Source of the DNA: Trissonchulus latispiculum
Taxonomy: Eukaryota; Nematoda; Enoplea; Enoplida; Ironidae
Length of the DNA: 64,000 bases
Assembly: GCA_030248195.1 (NCBI GenBank)
Contig: JASAND010028788.1
Coordinates: 62,001-126,000 of the forward strand
Direction: 5' to 3'
The notes beneath the pieces are model-generated. The model did no database searches and was not told where the DNA came from. It worked only from the letters and a program-made list of their open reading frames with translations. This document shows, one piece after another, positions 44,201 to 56,200 of this stretch. Every line of letters begins with the position of its first letter. The first letter of the stretch is position 1. A program made the translations under genes and the position numbers.

Positions 44201-47200
44201 TCATTTCCCCAAAAATGGGGAAAAAGTTGTTAAAAAAAACCCCATATGGTATAGAAAATCTAAGACCTCCGACCCCTGGGGGGGGGGAATGGAGAGAAAG
44301 TCGTGCATTGAAAAATTGAATCTGTCATTTCTCAAAACGGCTCGGCCGATTTTGCTCAAATTTGCAGAACATGGACCCCTCGTGAAGGGCTTTCTACTTG
44401 TACAATATGAAGGCTCTAGCTCAACTCCTCCGCCGGCACCAGGGAAAACTATGTTCCAAGAGGCCGCAATACGCCTTTTTTCCCTATTCTAGGTAGTGCG
44501 CGGACGCGCACTACCTGATATACGCAATGCTGTGCATACACTTAACGCTAAAGGTCGGACGGTTTTTAATTTGTCATCTTTATTTTTGTGAATTATTTGT
44601 TTTATTTTAGGGAGCTGGACCTCAAGAGTATACGGGTATCAAAATGCGGCTGCAGCAACCGTATCCTGCCAAACTAAGGTTTGCCTTTTTTGTATATTTC
44701 TATGAAGTGGCAGAACAGAGTATAAATTGTAGTCTAAAAGTTTTTTCTCAAGGGCGCGGCGGATACATCGGGTGGTATTTGTAATTGATCGTTGCAAAGT
44801 TAGATTCACGTTAATAATTGGTTTTTGGTTTTCTAGGATTGCGCGTATGTTTCATGTTTACAGGAGTCGGGAAGCACACTGCAATTTTCGGAAATTTATC
44901 GTTTATCTTAAATTTCGGAAAATTATCGGAAATACGCTTGCTTTCACTACTATTTCAGTCTTATATGTAGACCGGTTTAAAAAATATTTTTTCGTTTTAT
45001 GACTATCGTATTTTCTGTTTTTTAGTCAGCTAAGGGATAGGCCCGTCTTTTTGATTGCCGCAACACTGCGACCAGAAACAATGTATGGTCAAACCAATTG
45101 TTGGCTCCATCCTGACATAGAGTAAGTGTGCGTGCTTTTATGTACGTATATATGTGCGCGTTGTAGCTGGGCTTTTTCTGGGCAAAAAAGTGGGGGGATG
45201 CCGCCCCCCTACTAATGGGGGGGGGGGGTCAAAAGTGTTCTAAACTTGGCAAAAATGCAGTAAAAATAGCATGTTTTCTACATACGTATACTGCTATAAC
45301 TATGCTTAAAATATTGCTCTAAGATTGAATTTGAGTACCAAAATACACGATTTTTGACCAAAAAATTCCGAAGAAGCCGGAAAGTTTTTGAAAATTTTAA
45401 CCAAAAATCCTTGAAATTTGGCATTTTCTGGGCACCTTATCGTGAGGTGGGGGTGGGGCCGAGTGGGGGTGGGGCCGAGTGGGGCCCCCCGCCCCCCCCC
45501 CCCCCACTAAAAAAGGCCCAGTTGTATGTAGTAATAGGTCTTTTTTGTTTCTTTTTGGAAATAAACTTTTCTTTCTTTCTTCTCTTAATTAAGTTACATA
45601 ATTAGCTGGTTACTGTAAAAGCCCCCCGTAAATTCCGACCTCCCCCCATAATCCGAAAAATTGCCAAATTTTACCATTTTTACCCTAAATTTTCAAAACT
45701 TTTTCCGGCTTCGCCGGATTTTTCACGAAATTTTCACTATTTTAGCCTAAAAACCACTTAAAATTAGTAATTTTTTAGCGATTTTTAGCAGTTTGTACAC
45801 AAAACCCCAAAAATTGGAAAAAATTTCTAAAAATATGCCCTCCAATTTTGGGTGAACCCCCATCGATGGGAGGGGCCCCCATGAAGCCCCCCCATAAAAA
45901 ATTGCCAAGGAATAAGCCAGATACATACAACGTTTGCTTATTTGATTGTAGAAATTTCTAATGTTTTTCCTTTTGCACAGCCAACAAAGATGCTGCGAAT
46001 ATAAACCGAGATGTTGTCGGATTCCTTGCGATCGAAAATTTCACTTCTTACTACACTCTTTAATGGTTCTAGTACTTTTCTGTTTTTAGGTATATCGCAT
46101 TCGGTGGTGGTCCGGAAGGCAAAGAGGTGTTCGTTTGCACTCGGCGCGCTGCTCGCAACATGTCCTATCAGGGCTTGACCCCAACAGAGGCTGTGGTTGA
46201 AGAACTGGTCGTTCTGAAGGGCTCAGTAAGTGTTTCAGATTATGTGTGTCTGAACGGGGATTGCTGAAGTTATTTTGCAGTGGTTTGGTGATGGTATTTA
46301 AAACGTCACCATGTTTACCATCCGGCATTTTTGTATTTTGTGCTTTTTAGGATTTAATGGGATGTGCCCTATCTTCGCCGCTTACTTCCTACCAAAAAAT
46401 CCATGTCCTACCAATGCTAACAGTTAAAGCTGATAAAGGTAACTTGTCTTGAAATTTTCTTCAAAATTTTTAGATTTTACTCTCTTATCCACGTAAAACT
46501 TCAATATTCTTTTTTACTTATTTTTTATGGAAAAAATAGATTGACTGTTTTTGTACTGCAGGTACTGGCGTGGTAACCTCTGTCCCTTCGGATTCTCCGG
46601 ACGATTTTGCAGCCCTGCGAGATCTGAAACAGAAAAAGGTTGGCTGATAATGAAATTTGAAATTATGAAAATATTAAAATTATTGAATTGAAAATTATGA
46701 AATGAGGTTTTTTGATGTCATTTTTAGTGTGTGAGGGCAGTCATTGCTTAGTGCGGTATACAAAGTAATGGCTGTTCACCGGTTAACTAGATCCGACGCT
46801 CTGCCGATTAGGCCACTTGTTATATTACACAGACCTAACTTTCCTAAATATTATCTTGTGACCTAAATTGTGACCGGTAAGATAACAGACTGTTGTTTTT
46901 TGATAGTTTTTTCCTGTGTTGAATTTCAGCCACTGAGAGAAAAGTATGGAATCAAAGACGAAATGGTGTTACCCTTTGAACCGGTGAGTATAGAGATGTC
47001 TTTGTCACCTCGCTTCTGTGAATTTTAATGTGTGTGTGTGAATTGATAACCTCAGAAAAGACTGCGCTAAGTTGGTTTTTGCCGAACTACTGTGCCAAGT
47101 TGCCATGAGTTCCTTGGTCATCAGTTATCGCCGGCTAGTCATAGTATGGCTATCGTTACGCAGTCCCACAATGAGATGCTGGAGTAGATGCCCTTCTTTT

Positions 47201-50200
47201 ACTTTTCGACTTCGGCGGTAAGACATCCATTAACTGCTCATATGCATAAGCACAGCACCTTTTTCGATACTCTAACCCTCATGGAAAGCGGTCTACCTTA
47301 AGGCAATTTTTTAAAACTTGGAAAGTTCTTTTTATTGCTCAATGTCGTGTACCCACCTCTACTCTCACACAAAATATAGGCCTCAGCACTATAGTCCCTA
47401 TGTAAAACCTTTCATGGTCTTTAACATCAGCTGAAACATTTGCAGCATTTTTCAGCGCTAATTGGTAAATACTAAGTCATTTAATTAGTGTTTTTAAATA
47501 ATTTTAATTCAAAATTTTTATTACAGTTGTGTAACATTATGGGTATGTTATGTTTATTTTAGGTACCGATTATTGAGGTTCCAGAACTGGGCCAGTTGTC
47601 GGCCGTGAAAGCCTGTGAGGATCTCAAAATTCAAAGTCAGAATGATCGAGAAAAGCTGGAACAGGCCAAAGAGCGAGTCTACCTGAAGGGATTTTATGAT
47701 GGAGTATGGATTTTTAAAATTTATTCAGTTTGTTTTTTCGTGGTTTTCTGAGTTTTGCAGAATGCGATTTGTTGGCTGATAATGTCTGGAGTGGTAATGT
47801 AGCTTATGACTACTGGAGATTTCTAATTGCGAAGTTAGTTTTAATGCGGCCGACAAAATGCGCATACTGAGTCATGCAAAATAAATCGTCAATTTCACAG
47901 TCGTGTGGATGGTAACTCATTGCATGGAAGTGTTTTGCACTCTTTTTTCCTTGTGGTGGACTATTATTTGAGATTTCTGAATTCATGTGGAATTAATATC
48001 TGGCAATTTCTGAGCCAATTTCAAATCAGTCTGATTTTGAAGACTGACTGTTTTATTATCATTGTAATTTTATTACATAATACAGTGTATAATTATGCAG
48101 TGTTTATGTTGCACTCAATAACAATGTGCAATTTAGTGGGATTTTTTTGCTAAAATTCGGTATTTTAATATCAAATTTTGCTAAAGTTTTTGTGTAATAG
48201 CCAAATTCTCGTGATTTTTTTGATGCATTTTACCTTATTCTTTTTTCTTTCAGATTTTCCTGGTGGAAGGATACAAGGGTCGAAAGATTCAAGATGTTAA
48301 GAAGGAAATTCAGAAAAATCTTGTTACAAAGGTATTCATTTAGCTGATGGTATTTATGTTAATCTTGTTTTGGTCTAGGTTGTAACAGATCATAGTTTAC
48401 CGTACGGATAAAAATAACAGTTAACTTATCGCTTGCAGTTGACAAGGGCTGGGCAAATTTATCAAATCTTTTATCAATTATCAATTTATCAATTATTTAT
48501 CTCAAACATTATCTAAATTCTTCTACGTAGGTTGTTCTGTTTAGATCCATCCATTTTAGTAATTTTTTATTTCTGTAGCTTATATTTTGTCTGTTCATTT
48601 TAGAATGAAGCCTTTATCTATATGGAGCCTGAGCGATTGGTCATTTCTAGATCCGGCGATGAATGTGTGGTGGCCCTTTGTGACCAGTGGTCAGTTTTTG
48701 CTAAGTTTCAAAGGGGGGGGGGTGCAGATAGGGCGAAGACGACCATTTTGAGGTAACTAAATTTACTTAGTTTTTTACTACTTTTTAATGTCAAAGATTT
48801 AAATTAGTGGAGAAGAACTTTGATAGGGAACGCCTGTTTAGAATTTTGCGAATTTTTAATGAGTGGTTTTTAAAATTTTCAATGTTTTACCGTTTTCTAT
48901 CAGAAAACAGCACCCCTGCGGCCAACAGTGATCCAAACTTTCTACCATTATAGAAGTTTTTCTATTAGGTTGTGTTTTATTTTCTTTTTTCATTTTTGTT
49001 TTATTTTTCTTGTGTTTCAGGTATCTGAACTATGGCGACGAAGATTGGAAGAAATTGGTCAGATCTGCCCTCGGCCTAGTTAATACCTACCATGAAGAAG
49101 TTCGTAACAATTTCCTGTCTACTATTGATTGGCTTCACGAGCATGCCTGTTCTCGATCCTATGGCTTAGGTATATGGTTAGCTTGTTTGGATTTATAATT
49201 TTTAGGGGGGCCGGGGGGGGGGGGTGGGCTAAAAATGCATTTGTGTTTTCTATTTGGTTTGGTGTTTCGTCGGATATGACATACAAAATGTTTCTTTCAT
49301 CGATTTTCGAAGGATTAGAAAATATGAACCAACATTTCTGTTTGTGTCATGTTTAATATAATTTTTATTTGATATTTCTACAAGGTTTTCTCTACGGACC
49401 GTTTTTAACTGTAATAGCTTGTTATTTTCAGTCCTCTGGGTTAGCTTCAGTAAAGTTTTGTGTAAAATATTTTAGGAACAAAATTGCCATGGGATGAACA
49501 GTATCTCATCGAATCTCTCTCTGATTCAACCATCTACAATGCCTACTACACAGTTTCCCATTTGTTGCAAGGCGACATTTTTGGCAGCCAGCCGGGCCCA
49601 CTAGGAATACGGTAGATTAGACATTATTTGTTCTCTCTATTTTCTGCTTTTCTGTTCTTTTACTTGGTTTGTTTTTCTGAATAATTTATCGTATTTTTTG
49701 CAATATTTTTGTGTTTTTCATTTTTTTCTAGGCCTGAAGAGTTGACCCCAGCTGTCTGGGACTACATTTTCGGCCAAGCCCCCTCCTATGAGAGCATCCC
49801 TGACGCCCCACCGACGCGCATTGACCCGGCCTGCCTAGACCGGCTGCGTCGAGAGTTCCGGTTCTGGTATCCGGTCAATCTGAGAGCCTCCGGTAAAGAC
49901 TTGGTCCAGAACCATCTGACCTATTATCTCTACAATCATACGGCCATGTGGCCCCGGGACCCTTCCCGGTGGCCCAGAGGGATTCGAGCCAATGGGCATT
50001 TGTTGCTGAATAATGAGAAGGTTTCTTGTTTGTTTGGTTGGTTGGTTGTTTTTAAGCTGGCAAAAACAGTTGAGACGTGTTGCATTCTGTATTGTTTTGA
50101 TGGGGGATCGCTGTTTTGGAAGTTGAGAGCGTATTCAGCATTATGAAATCTGGGGTCCGCACCTATTATCCAAAAGTGGTAGAATTTTGGGTTGAAAATA

Positions 50201-53200
50201 TATTGCTAAAAACTTATTATTGTTTCCCAAAAATGTTGGAGAGGCTGGAACCTCTGGATACGCTCTGGAAGTGTTGTGGGATAATTTGTGTGCCAAATTT
50301 TGAAAAATTTGAGCATCCAATAAAAGTAATTTAAATTACTTAAATTAACTTTAACTTTAATTTAATTAACTTTAAATTTAAAAGTAATTTTTTGTCCTAA
50401 ACTTAAAATTAATTTTTTGTCCTTTCCGGTACCTACTCGTTTAATATTATGATAGTTTTTTAGATGCTGAAAATCGGTGCAGAAAGGGGGAGCGTTAGGG
50501 TGCGTACGTATCACTACTAATTATAAAATCCTGCAAAAAAATTGTGGCTTATACTTTTTAGATGTCAAAGTCAACGGGGAATTTCATGACACTGCGAGAG
50601 GCTATTGAAAAATTTTCTGCAGATGGTAATTTGGAAGTTTAAAGTAGTTTAAATTTGTTATTTATCATGTTTGTGATCTACGTCTAAAATATAGCGGTCT
50701 TGTCTTCTTCTCTACTGCTTGTGAACACTTGAACTGAAAGTATTGATTTGAAATTTACATGACATACTAATAGTATTCTTTTTGTCTTCGTCTGAAAATG
50801 TCTTGTATTTTGACTGAACGACTTTTGTTGGTGGCCTTGTCGTGCTTTGAAGACTACATAGTTTGTATTATTTTTCTACAAGAAAATTGAAGTAAGCGCG
50901 GGTTGTCAGGCGGATCCATAAAGGGCACGACGACAAGGCATTAATCATAGAGAAATAATGAAAAACTCACGTTCTAATGTCACAAATTCTGTGTTAATGT
51001 CTAGGTATGCGTCTGGCTCTGGCGGATGCCGGGGACGGGATTGAGGATGCCAACTTTATGGAGAGAATGGCGGATGCGGGCGTCCTGAGACTGTTCAACT
51101 TTTTGGAATGGGTCAAGGAGATGGTTGCCCTCAGGGACAGCCTAAGAACGGGTCCCTATACCTTCAATGATCGTGTGTTTGAGAGGTTTGGTGTTTCTAT
51201 TTATTTTCTCTTTTTTACACTGGGGAAGGCACGTTTGAGCCGTGAGTGTTAAGGATATATAGTCGGATACGCGTACGTTAGAGACCCAAGCGGAGCTAGA
51301 AAATAATTGATTTTTACAGCGCCCCCCGAAATCGCCCTCCCACGGAATTTTTTGGGTTCCCAATTTTTTGCCAACACTGGATAAATTTTAAAAATGTTTC
51401 CGGCTTCGCTGAGATTTTTCCGTAAGAATAGCTATTTTTAGCCTAAATCCAGACATTCTTTTGAACGTCTTGCGTTTCTACGTGCAGAATACGCCAAAAT
51501 ACCAATTTGTAGCTCATTTTTGCAAAAAATCCCCCTACAAAATTCCTCTCTTCCCGCGGGAAAATCACTAAAAATGCCCTGGTATCAGGGTATTTTTAGC
51601 GCGGGGGGCGGCCTCCTCCCGAAGTCGACCTTTCCCCCCGAAAATGCCTTCCCAAGAAATCGCCCCCCCCCCAAAATGCCTTCCCAAGAAATCGCCCCCC
51701 CCGATTTTTGTTCCCCCGGGATTTTTTGGGGGCCCAAATTTTTTCGTTGATTTTCTGTGATTAATGCTGTATGTCCTTTCCGGATCCGCCTATCAGCCAG
51801 CGTTAACTTAATTTTCTTGCTGAATGTATACAAACAAATGAAGCACAGTTTAATTAGGTGCGACTGGCTCCAACTTAATTTGCGTGATTAGTTTTTTGTT
51901 TCAGTGAAATGAATCTGGGAATTCAGTCCACTCAGGTCAACTATGAACGAATGCTGTTCAAGGAGGCAGTGCGAACTGGGTTCTTTGAATACCAGGTACG
52001 CTGTCGTCAGACGACCTGGGCTAGGTGTTTCGCGAAAGCCAGGGAAGGGGGCGTGGCGGTATTTCGGAAATCGCGCATTTGGAAAACACCTTGAAAATTG
52101 ATTTCGATTAAAATGAATACTTTTGCTGGTCATGTTACAGTCTCTATAAATGCATAAACTTAATGCTAAAGTGTGTGAAATGGAGGGGCGACGGTCACAA
52201 ACTTCTAAGTATCTCCGTTGTTTCATTTCAAGAAGTGTATATTATTTTGAAATATTTGCCGGTGTACCGTGCTGGCTTTGACCCGCTACCTGTACCTTTT
52301 TTGCACATCTGTGGGGGTGGTCAGAATGTTAGTCTGCAGAGCATGGCTCGCTTGCTGTTTGATAACAGAGAGCCTGCATATCCATTATGTACTCTTGGTG
52401 ATACTATTAACTACATTTACTGTTTTGCCGCATCGCGTGTATACGGCAACGATGTGTGATGTAGTATGAGTTTTATTGTGTTGTCATTTTAGTTTTGTAA
52501 AATTGTTTTATTCTGTTTTGTCTCAGGGCTATCGTGACCGCTACCGGGAGATGTGCACTGAAGAGGGTATGCATCGGGATTTGGTCCAGCGATTCATTGA
52601 GAGCCAAGCCCTGATCCTCTCCCCAGTTTGTCCCCATGTGGCCGAAAAGGCCTGGAGCCTTCTGGGAAAGGTACGAAAAATAAACCGGTAGAAAATATAT
52701 TTTCTACCACTGATACCAGGGTATAGGTACAGTTGATATAAATTATGGTGTCGTGGTGTGTGCGAAAGTTAAAGCTTTAAGACCAACTCTGCGTCTACCA
52801 CAGGTAGGTAAGTGATAAAAAATCATAAAATAAGCTTGGCTTACTCTGCTGGGAAGGGGGCGGGGTCCCTATAGACGACCATCCCCCAAATCGTCGCCTC
52901 TCCCAAAGTGTGTGCTCCTTTTGATAGCAAATTTTCAATAAATTTGCCTCTTTTAGCACTCAGTCTGCTTACTTTTGCACGAAAAAGGAACTTTTCCGTT
53001 GAATATTATGAAAATAGTGCAATTATTACTTAGACAAATTTTGAAAAATTTTCGCACACACACACCCCCCCTCCCTTCCCAAAATGACTCCCCCATTGAG
53101 CGGAGGCCCCCTGCCAAAGAACCACCCCCAAGAAACATTTTCCTAGAATAAGCCCAGATAAAGTCATAGCAGTATTGAGTTGGCAGCAGCCCTTTGCCCT

Positions 53201-56200
53201 TTATTTCGAGCTGTCATTCTTTTTCGGAAATCAAAATGATATTCTCTCTCTCTAGTTTTAGTTTGAAGCCTATGTTACACTTTGCTGTAATGTATACTGT
53301 TTATGTATTTTTTGTAAACTGTTCAGATTTTTGTGCGCTGCTGATGTTTTATGGTGGCTGTTGTACATTTTACGGGGACAGAAACGCATGCAGTGCGTTA
53401 ATTGCCTTTTTCCACTTGAAGTCAAAACTCAAAGACAATAGAGAACTGAGAAGACTAGTTCAAAGGCAATGACCCCAACAACTGTCCCCGCAAAATGAAT
53501 AGGAAAGTGAAATCTGTCCACGTATACCAAATGGATTTAAAGGAAAGTTGTGATTTAAAGATTTTAACACGCATTTGAACCGACTAAACCACACAGTTTT
53601 GATGTAATAACAATTTTATATAATTAAAATGAGTTTTAGGGTTTCATATTATAAGCAAGTTTGAATTTAAAAGTTTAGCCAAAACAATTTTAAACGGTCT
53701 TTTATTTAATAATTTAATTATGACTACTATACAATCTTTATAATATAATGAGAAACAGTTACTATTGAGTTGATTAGAAATTTAATATTGAGTTGATTAG
53801 AAATTCAATAATGTTTATAAACATGATTTAATGAATTTAAAACTTAAAATGGTTTTTAATGCCTATGGGTTTGTCTTATTTAAGTTCCATATGCATGTTG
53901 TTTCTAAATTCAGTTGTTTAAAATGACATCGTCATAAAATTCATTTAGTATGCGGGGACAGATTTTAAATTCGTATTCAATTTACGGGGACAGTCGGTCA
54001 GGTCATTGCTTTTCAACTACTCTTCTCAGATATCTATTGTCTTTGAGTTTTGACTTCAAGTGGAAAAAGGGCAATCAACACTCTGTAGGGGTTTCTGTCC
54101 CCGTAAAATGTACAACAGCCTTTATGGTATGTATGTGCTTAAATTTTACTTTCATTTTTTAGACGGAGAGTATTCTGAGAACTCGATGGCCCAGCAGTGG
54201 AAAGGTGGACGATCTGTTGCTAAAGTCCAGTCAGTTTGTCACGGATGCCGTTCACAGTTTCAGGCTGCGTCTGAAGGCTGCTATGACGCCCAAAAATAAG
54301 GTTCTGAACAGATTCTTCTTGTAAATTATCTTCATGAATGAATAGCGCGCGAATTTGATTGATATGGGGGTCTGATTTATGGGTGGGGGGTCAGCCGATA
54401 GCGTGCAGAGGATGTGACGAGCGCGAGCTGATCATACATAGCGTATGCTGCTTGTCATACTCTTATGTATTACGTACTTGTGTTGATGAAATGAATTGGT
54501 TTACTGAAACTTGTGGGTGGAATTTGTACTATTATCTTCATGTATATTACGTAAATAATTCTATTGTGAAATATACAGAGTGTTCTACTGCTGTACATAT
54601 ATACGAGTGGATTTCTGAATGGTTCAGATCTGGAGTCGTTGTTAGCGGACAACCTTGAAAAATCGATTTTCTTCTTACTATGCCAGTTGATTAGGATTAG
54701 TAGGCATAGTAAAACCTACAAATATCAGCTTGTTTTGATGAGCGCTTAATGAGTAAGGTCCATTTTTGTGATTTTGCCATGGCAGCTAAGTGGCCAATTT
54801 TACTTCTATACTTTGTTCCACTGTATTGAAATACATAGACGTGGTACGGTGCTACTTTTTGTCCTAAAATTGTTCATAGAGCTCTACTATAGCTATCCAA
54901 TAGGCGTTCTTCTTCAGGTGTCATGTAGTTTCCGAAAACTGCAGTCCTAAGGTCACTGACCCCACCAGTCGAGGGTAGCGCGAAGTAAGTTTATTCGAGC
55001 TAGAGAGCTTATTACTGCTAAGCCAGACGCAATTTCATAATATATCATTTTTAGGATCATAATAAACCTTCTGGCCAAAGATAAGCCAAATCCCAGACCC
55101 AGTTTTGAGATATGGCTCTTCAAAGTTCGAAATATCGCAGATTTTGGGCCAAAACAGCGATCAAGTCAAGTTTGGGCCGCCATAGCCGACTAATGGGAAA
55201 AGATATTGAGCTAATATTTTCAGCACATAAACTAGGTACCATAGACAGTGTTTTAGCCCAGTTTCAGCCAAATCTGAAAAATTTTATTTTTTCGATTTTT
55301 CAACACCCAAACTGTGACCAAAAAATAAAAAAAAATAAAATTTTTCAGATTTGACTGAAATTGGGCTAAAACACTGTCTATTTTAATATTTCAAAAGCTA
55401 TTTTAATTTCAGTTTCAGTTTCAGCTCTCACTTCGACTAAGTTTCAGTTTCAGTTTCAGCTCCAAATTTGTTATGGTTTCAGTTTCAGTTTCAGCAACTG
55501 AAACTGAAACATGTACAAGCTGAAACTAGGTTTCAGTTTCAGTTTCAGCTGCTGAAACAACACTACTAAGCCAGACGCAATTTCATAATATATCATTCTT
55601 AGGATCATAATAAACCTGCTGGCCAAAAATGAGCCAAATCCCAGACCCAGTTTTGAGATATGGCTCTTCAAAGTTCGAAAAATCGCAGATTTTGGGCCAA
55701 AACAGCGATCAAGTCAAGTTTGGGCCGCCATAGCCGACTAATGGGAAAAGATATTGTGCTAATATTTTCAGCACATAAACTAGGTACCATAGACAGTGTT
55801 TTAGCCCAATTTCAGCCAAATCTGAAAAATTTTATTTTTTTCGATTTTTCAACACCCAAACTGTGACCAAAAAATCAAAAAAAAAATAAAATTTTTCAGA
55901 TTTGACTGGTAATTTCACTTCTGGTACCTGAATTTATGTGCTAATATCTTTTCCCATTTGGCTATGGCGGCCCAACCATTTGATCGCTGTTTTGGCCCAA
56001 AATCTGCGATTTTTCGAACTTTGAAGAGCCATATCTCAAAACTGGGTCTGGGATTTGGCTCATTTTTGGCCAGCAGGTTTATTATGATCCTAAGAATGAT
56101 ATATTATGAAATTGCGTCTGGCTTAGTAGTGTTGTTTCAGCAGCTGAAACTGAAACTGAAACCTAGTTTCAGCTTGTACATGTTTCAGTTTCAGTTGCTG

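Larger units (their letters stand above)
41764..44516. mobile_element. Helentron-like composite element in LARS1 intron 7
   Basis: CTAGAATAGGGAAA at 41764-41777 is repeated inverted as TTTCCCTATTCTAG at 44479-44492, immediately before a perfect 12-bp-stem hairpin (44491-44516). A small hairpin (TGCCC-TAGAC-GGGCA, 41741-41755) lies just outside the left copy. In between are a 51-bp minisatellite and a 127-149-bp tandem array. Short subterminal inverted repeats, a 3-prime hairpin and internal tandem repeats resemble Helentron-associated non-autonomous elements. No Rep/helicase is present, and the T|T insertion site was not established. Confidence 0.45.
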
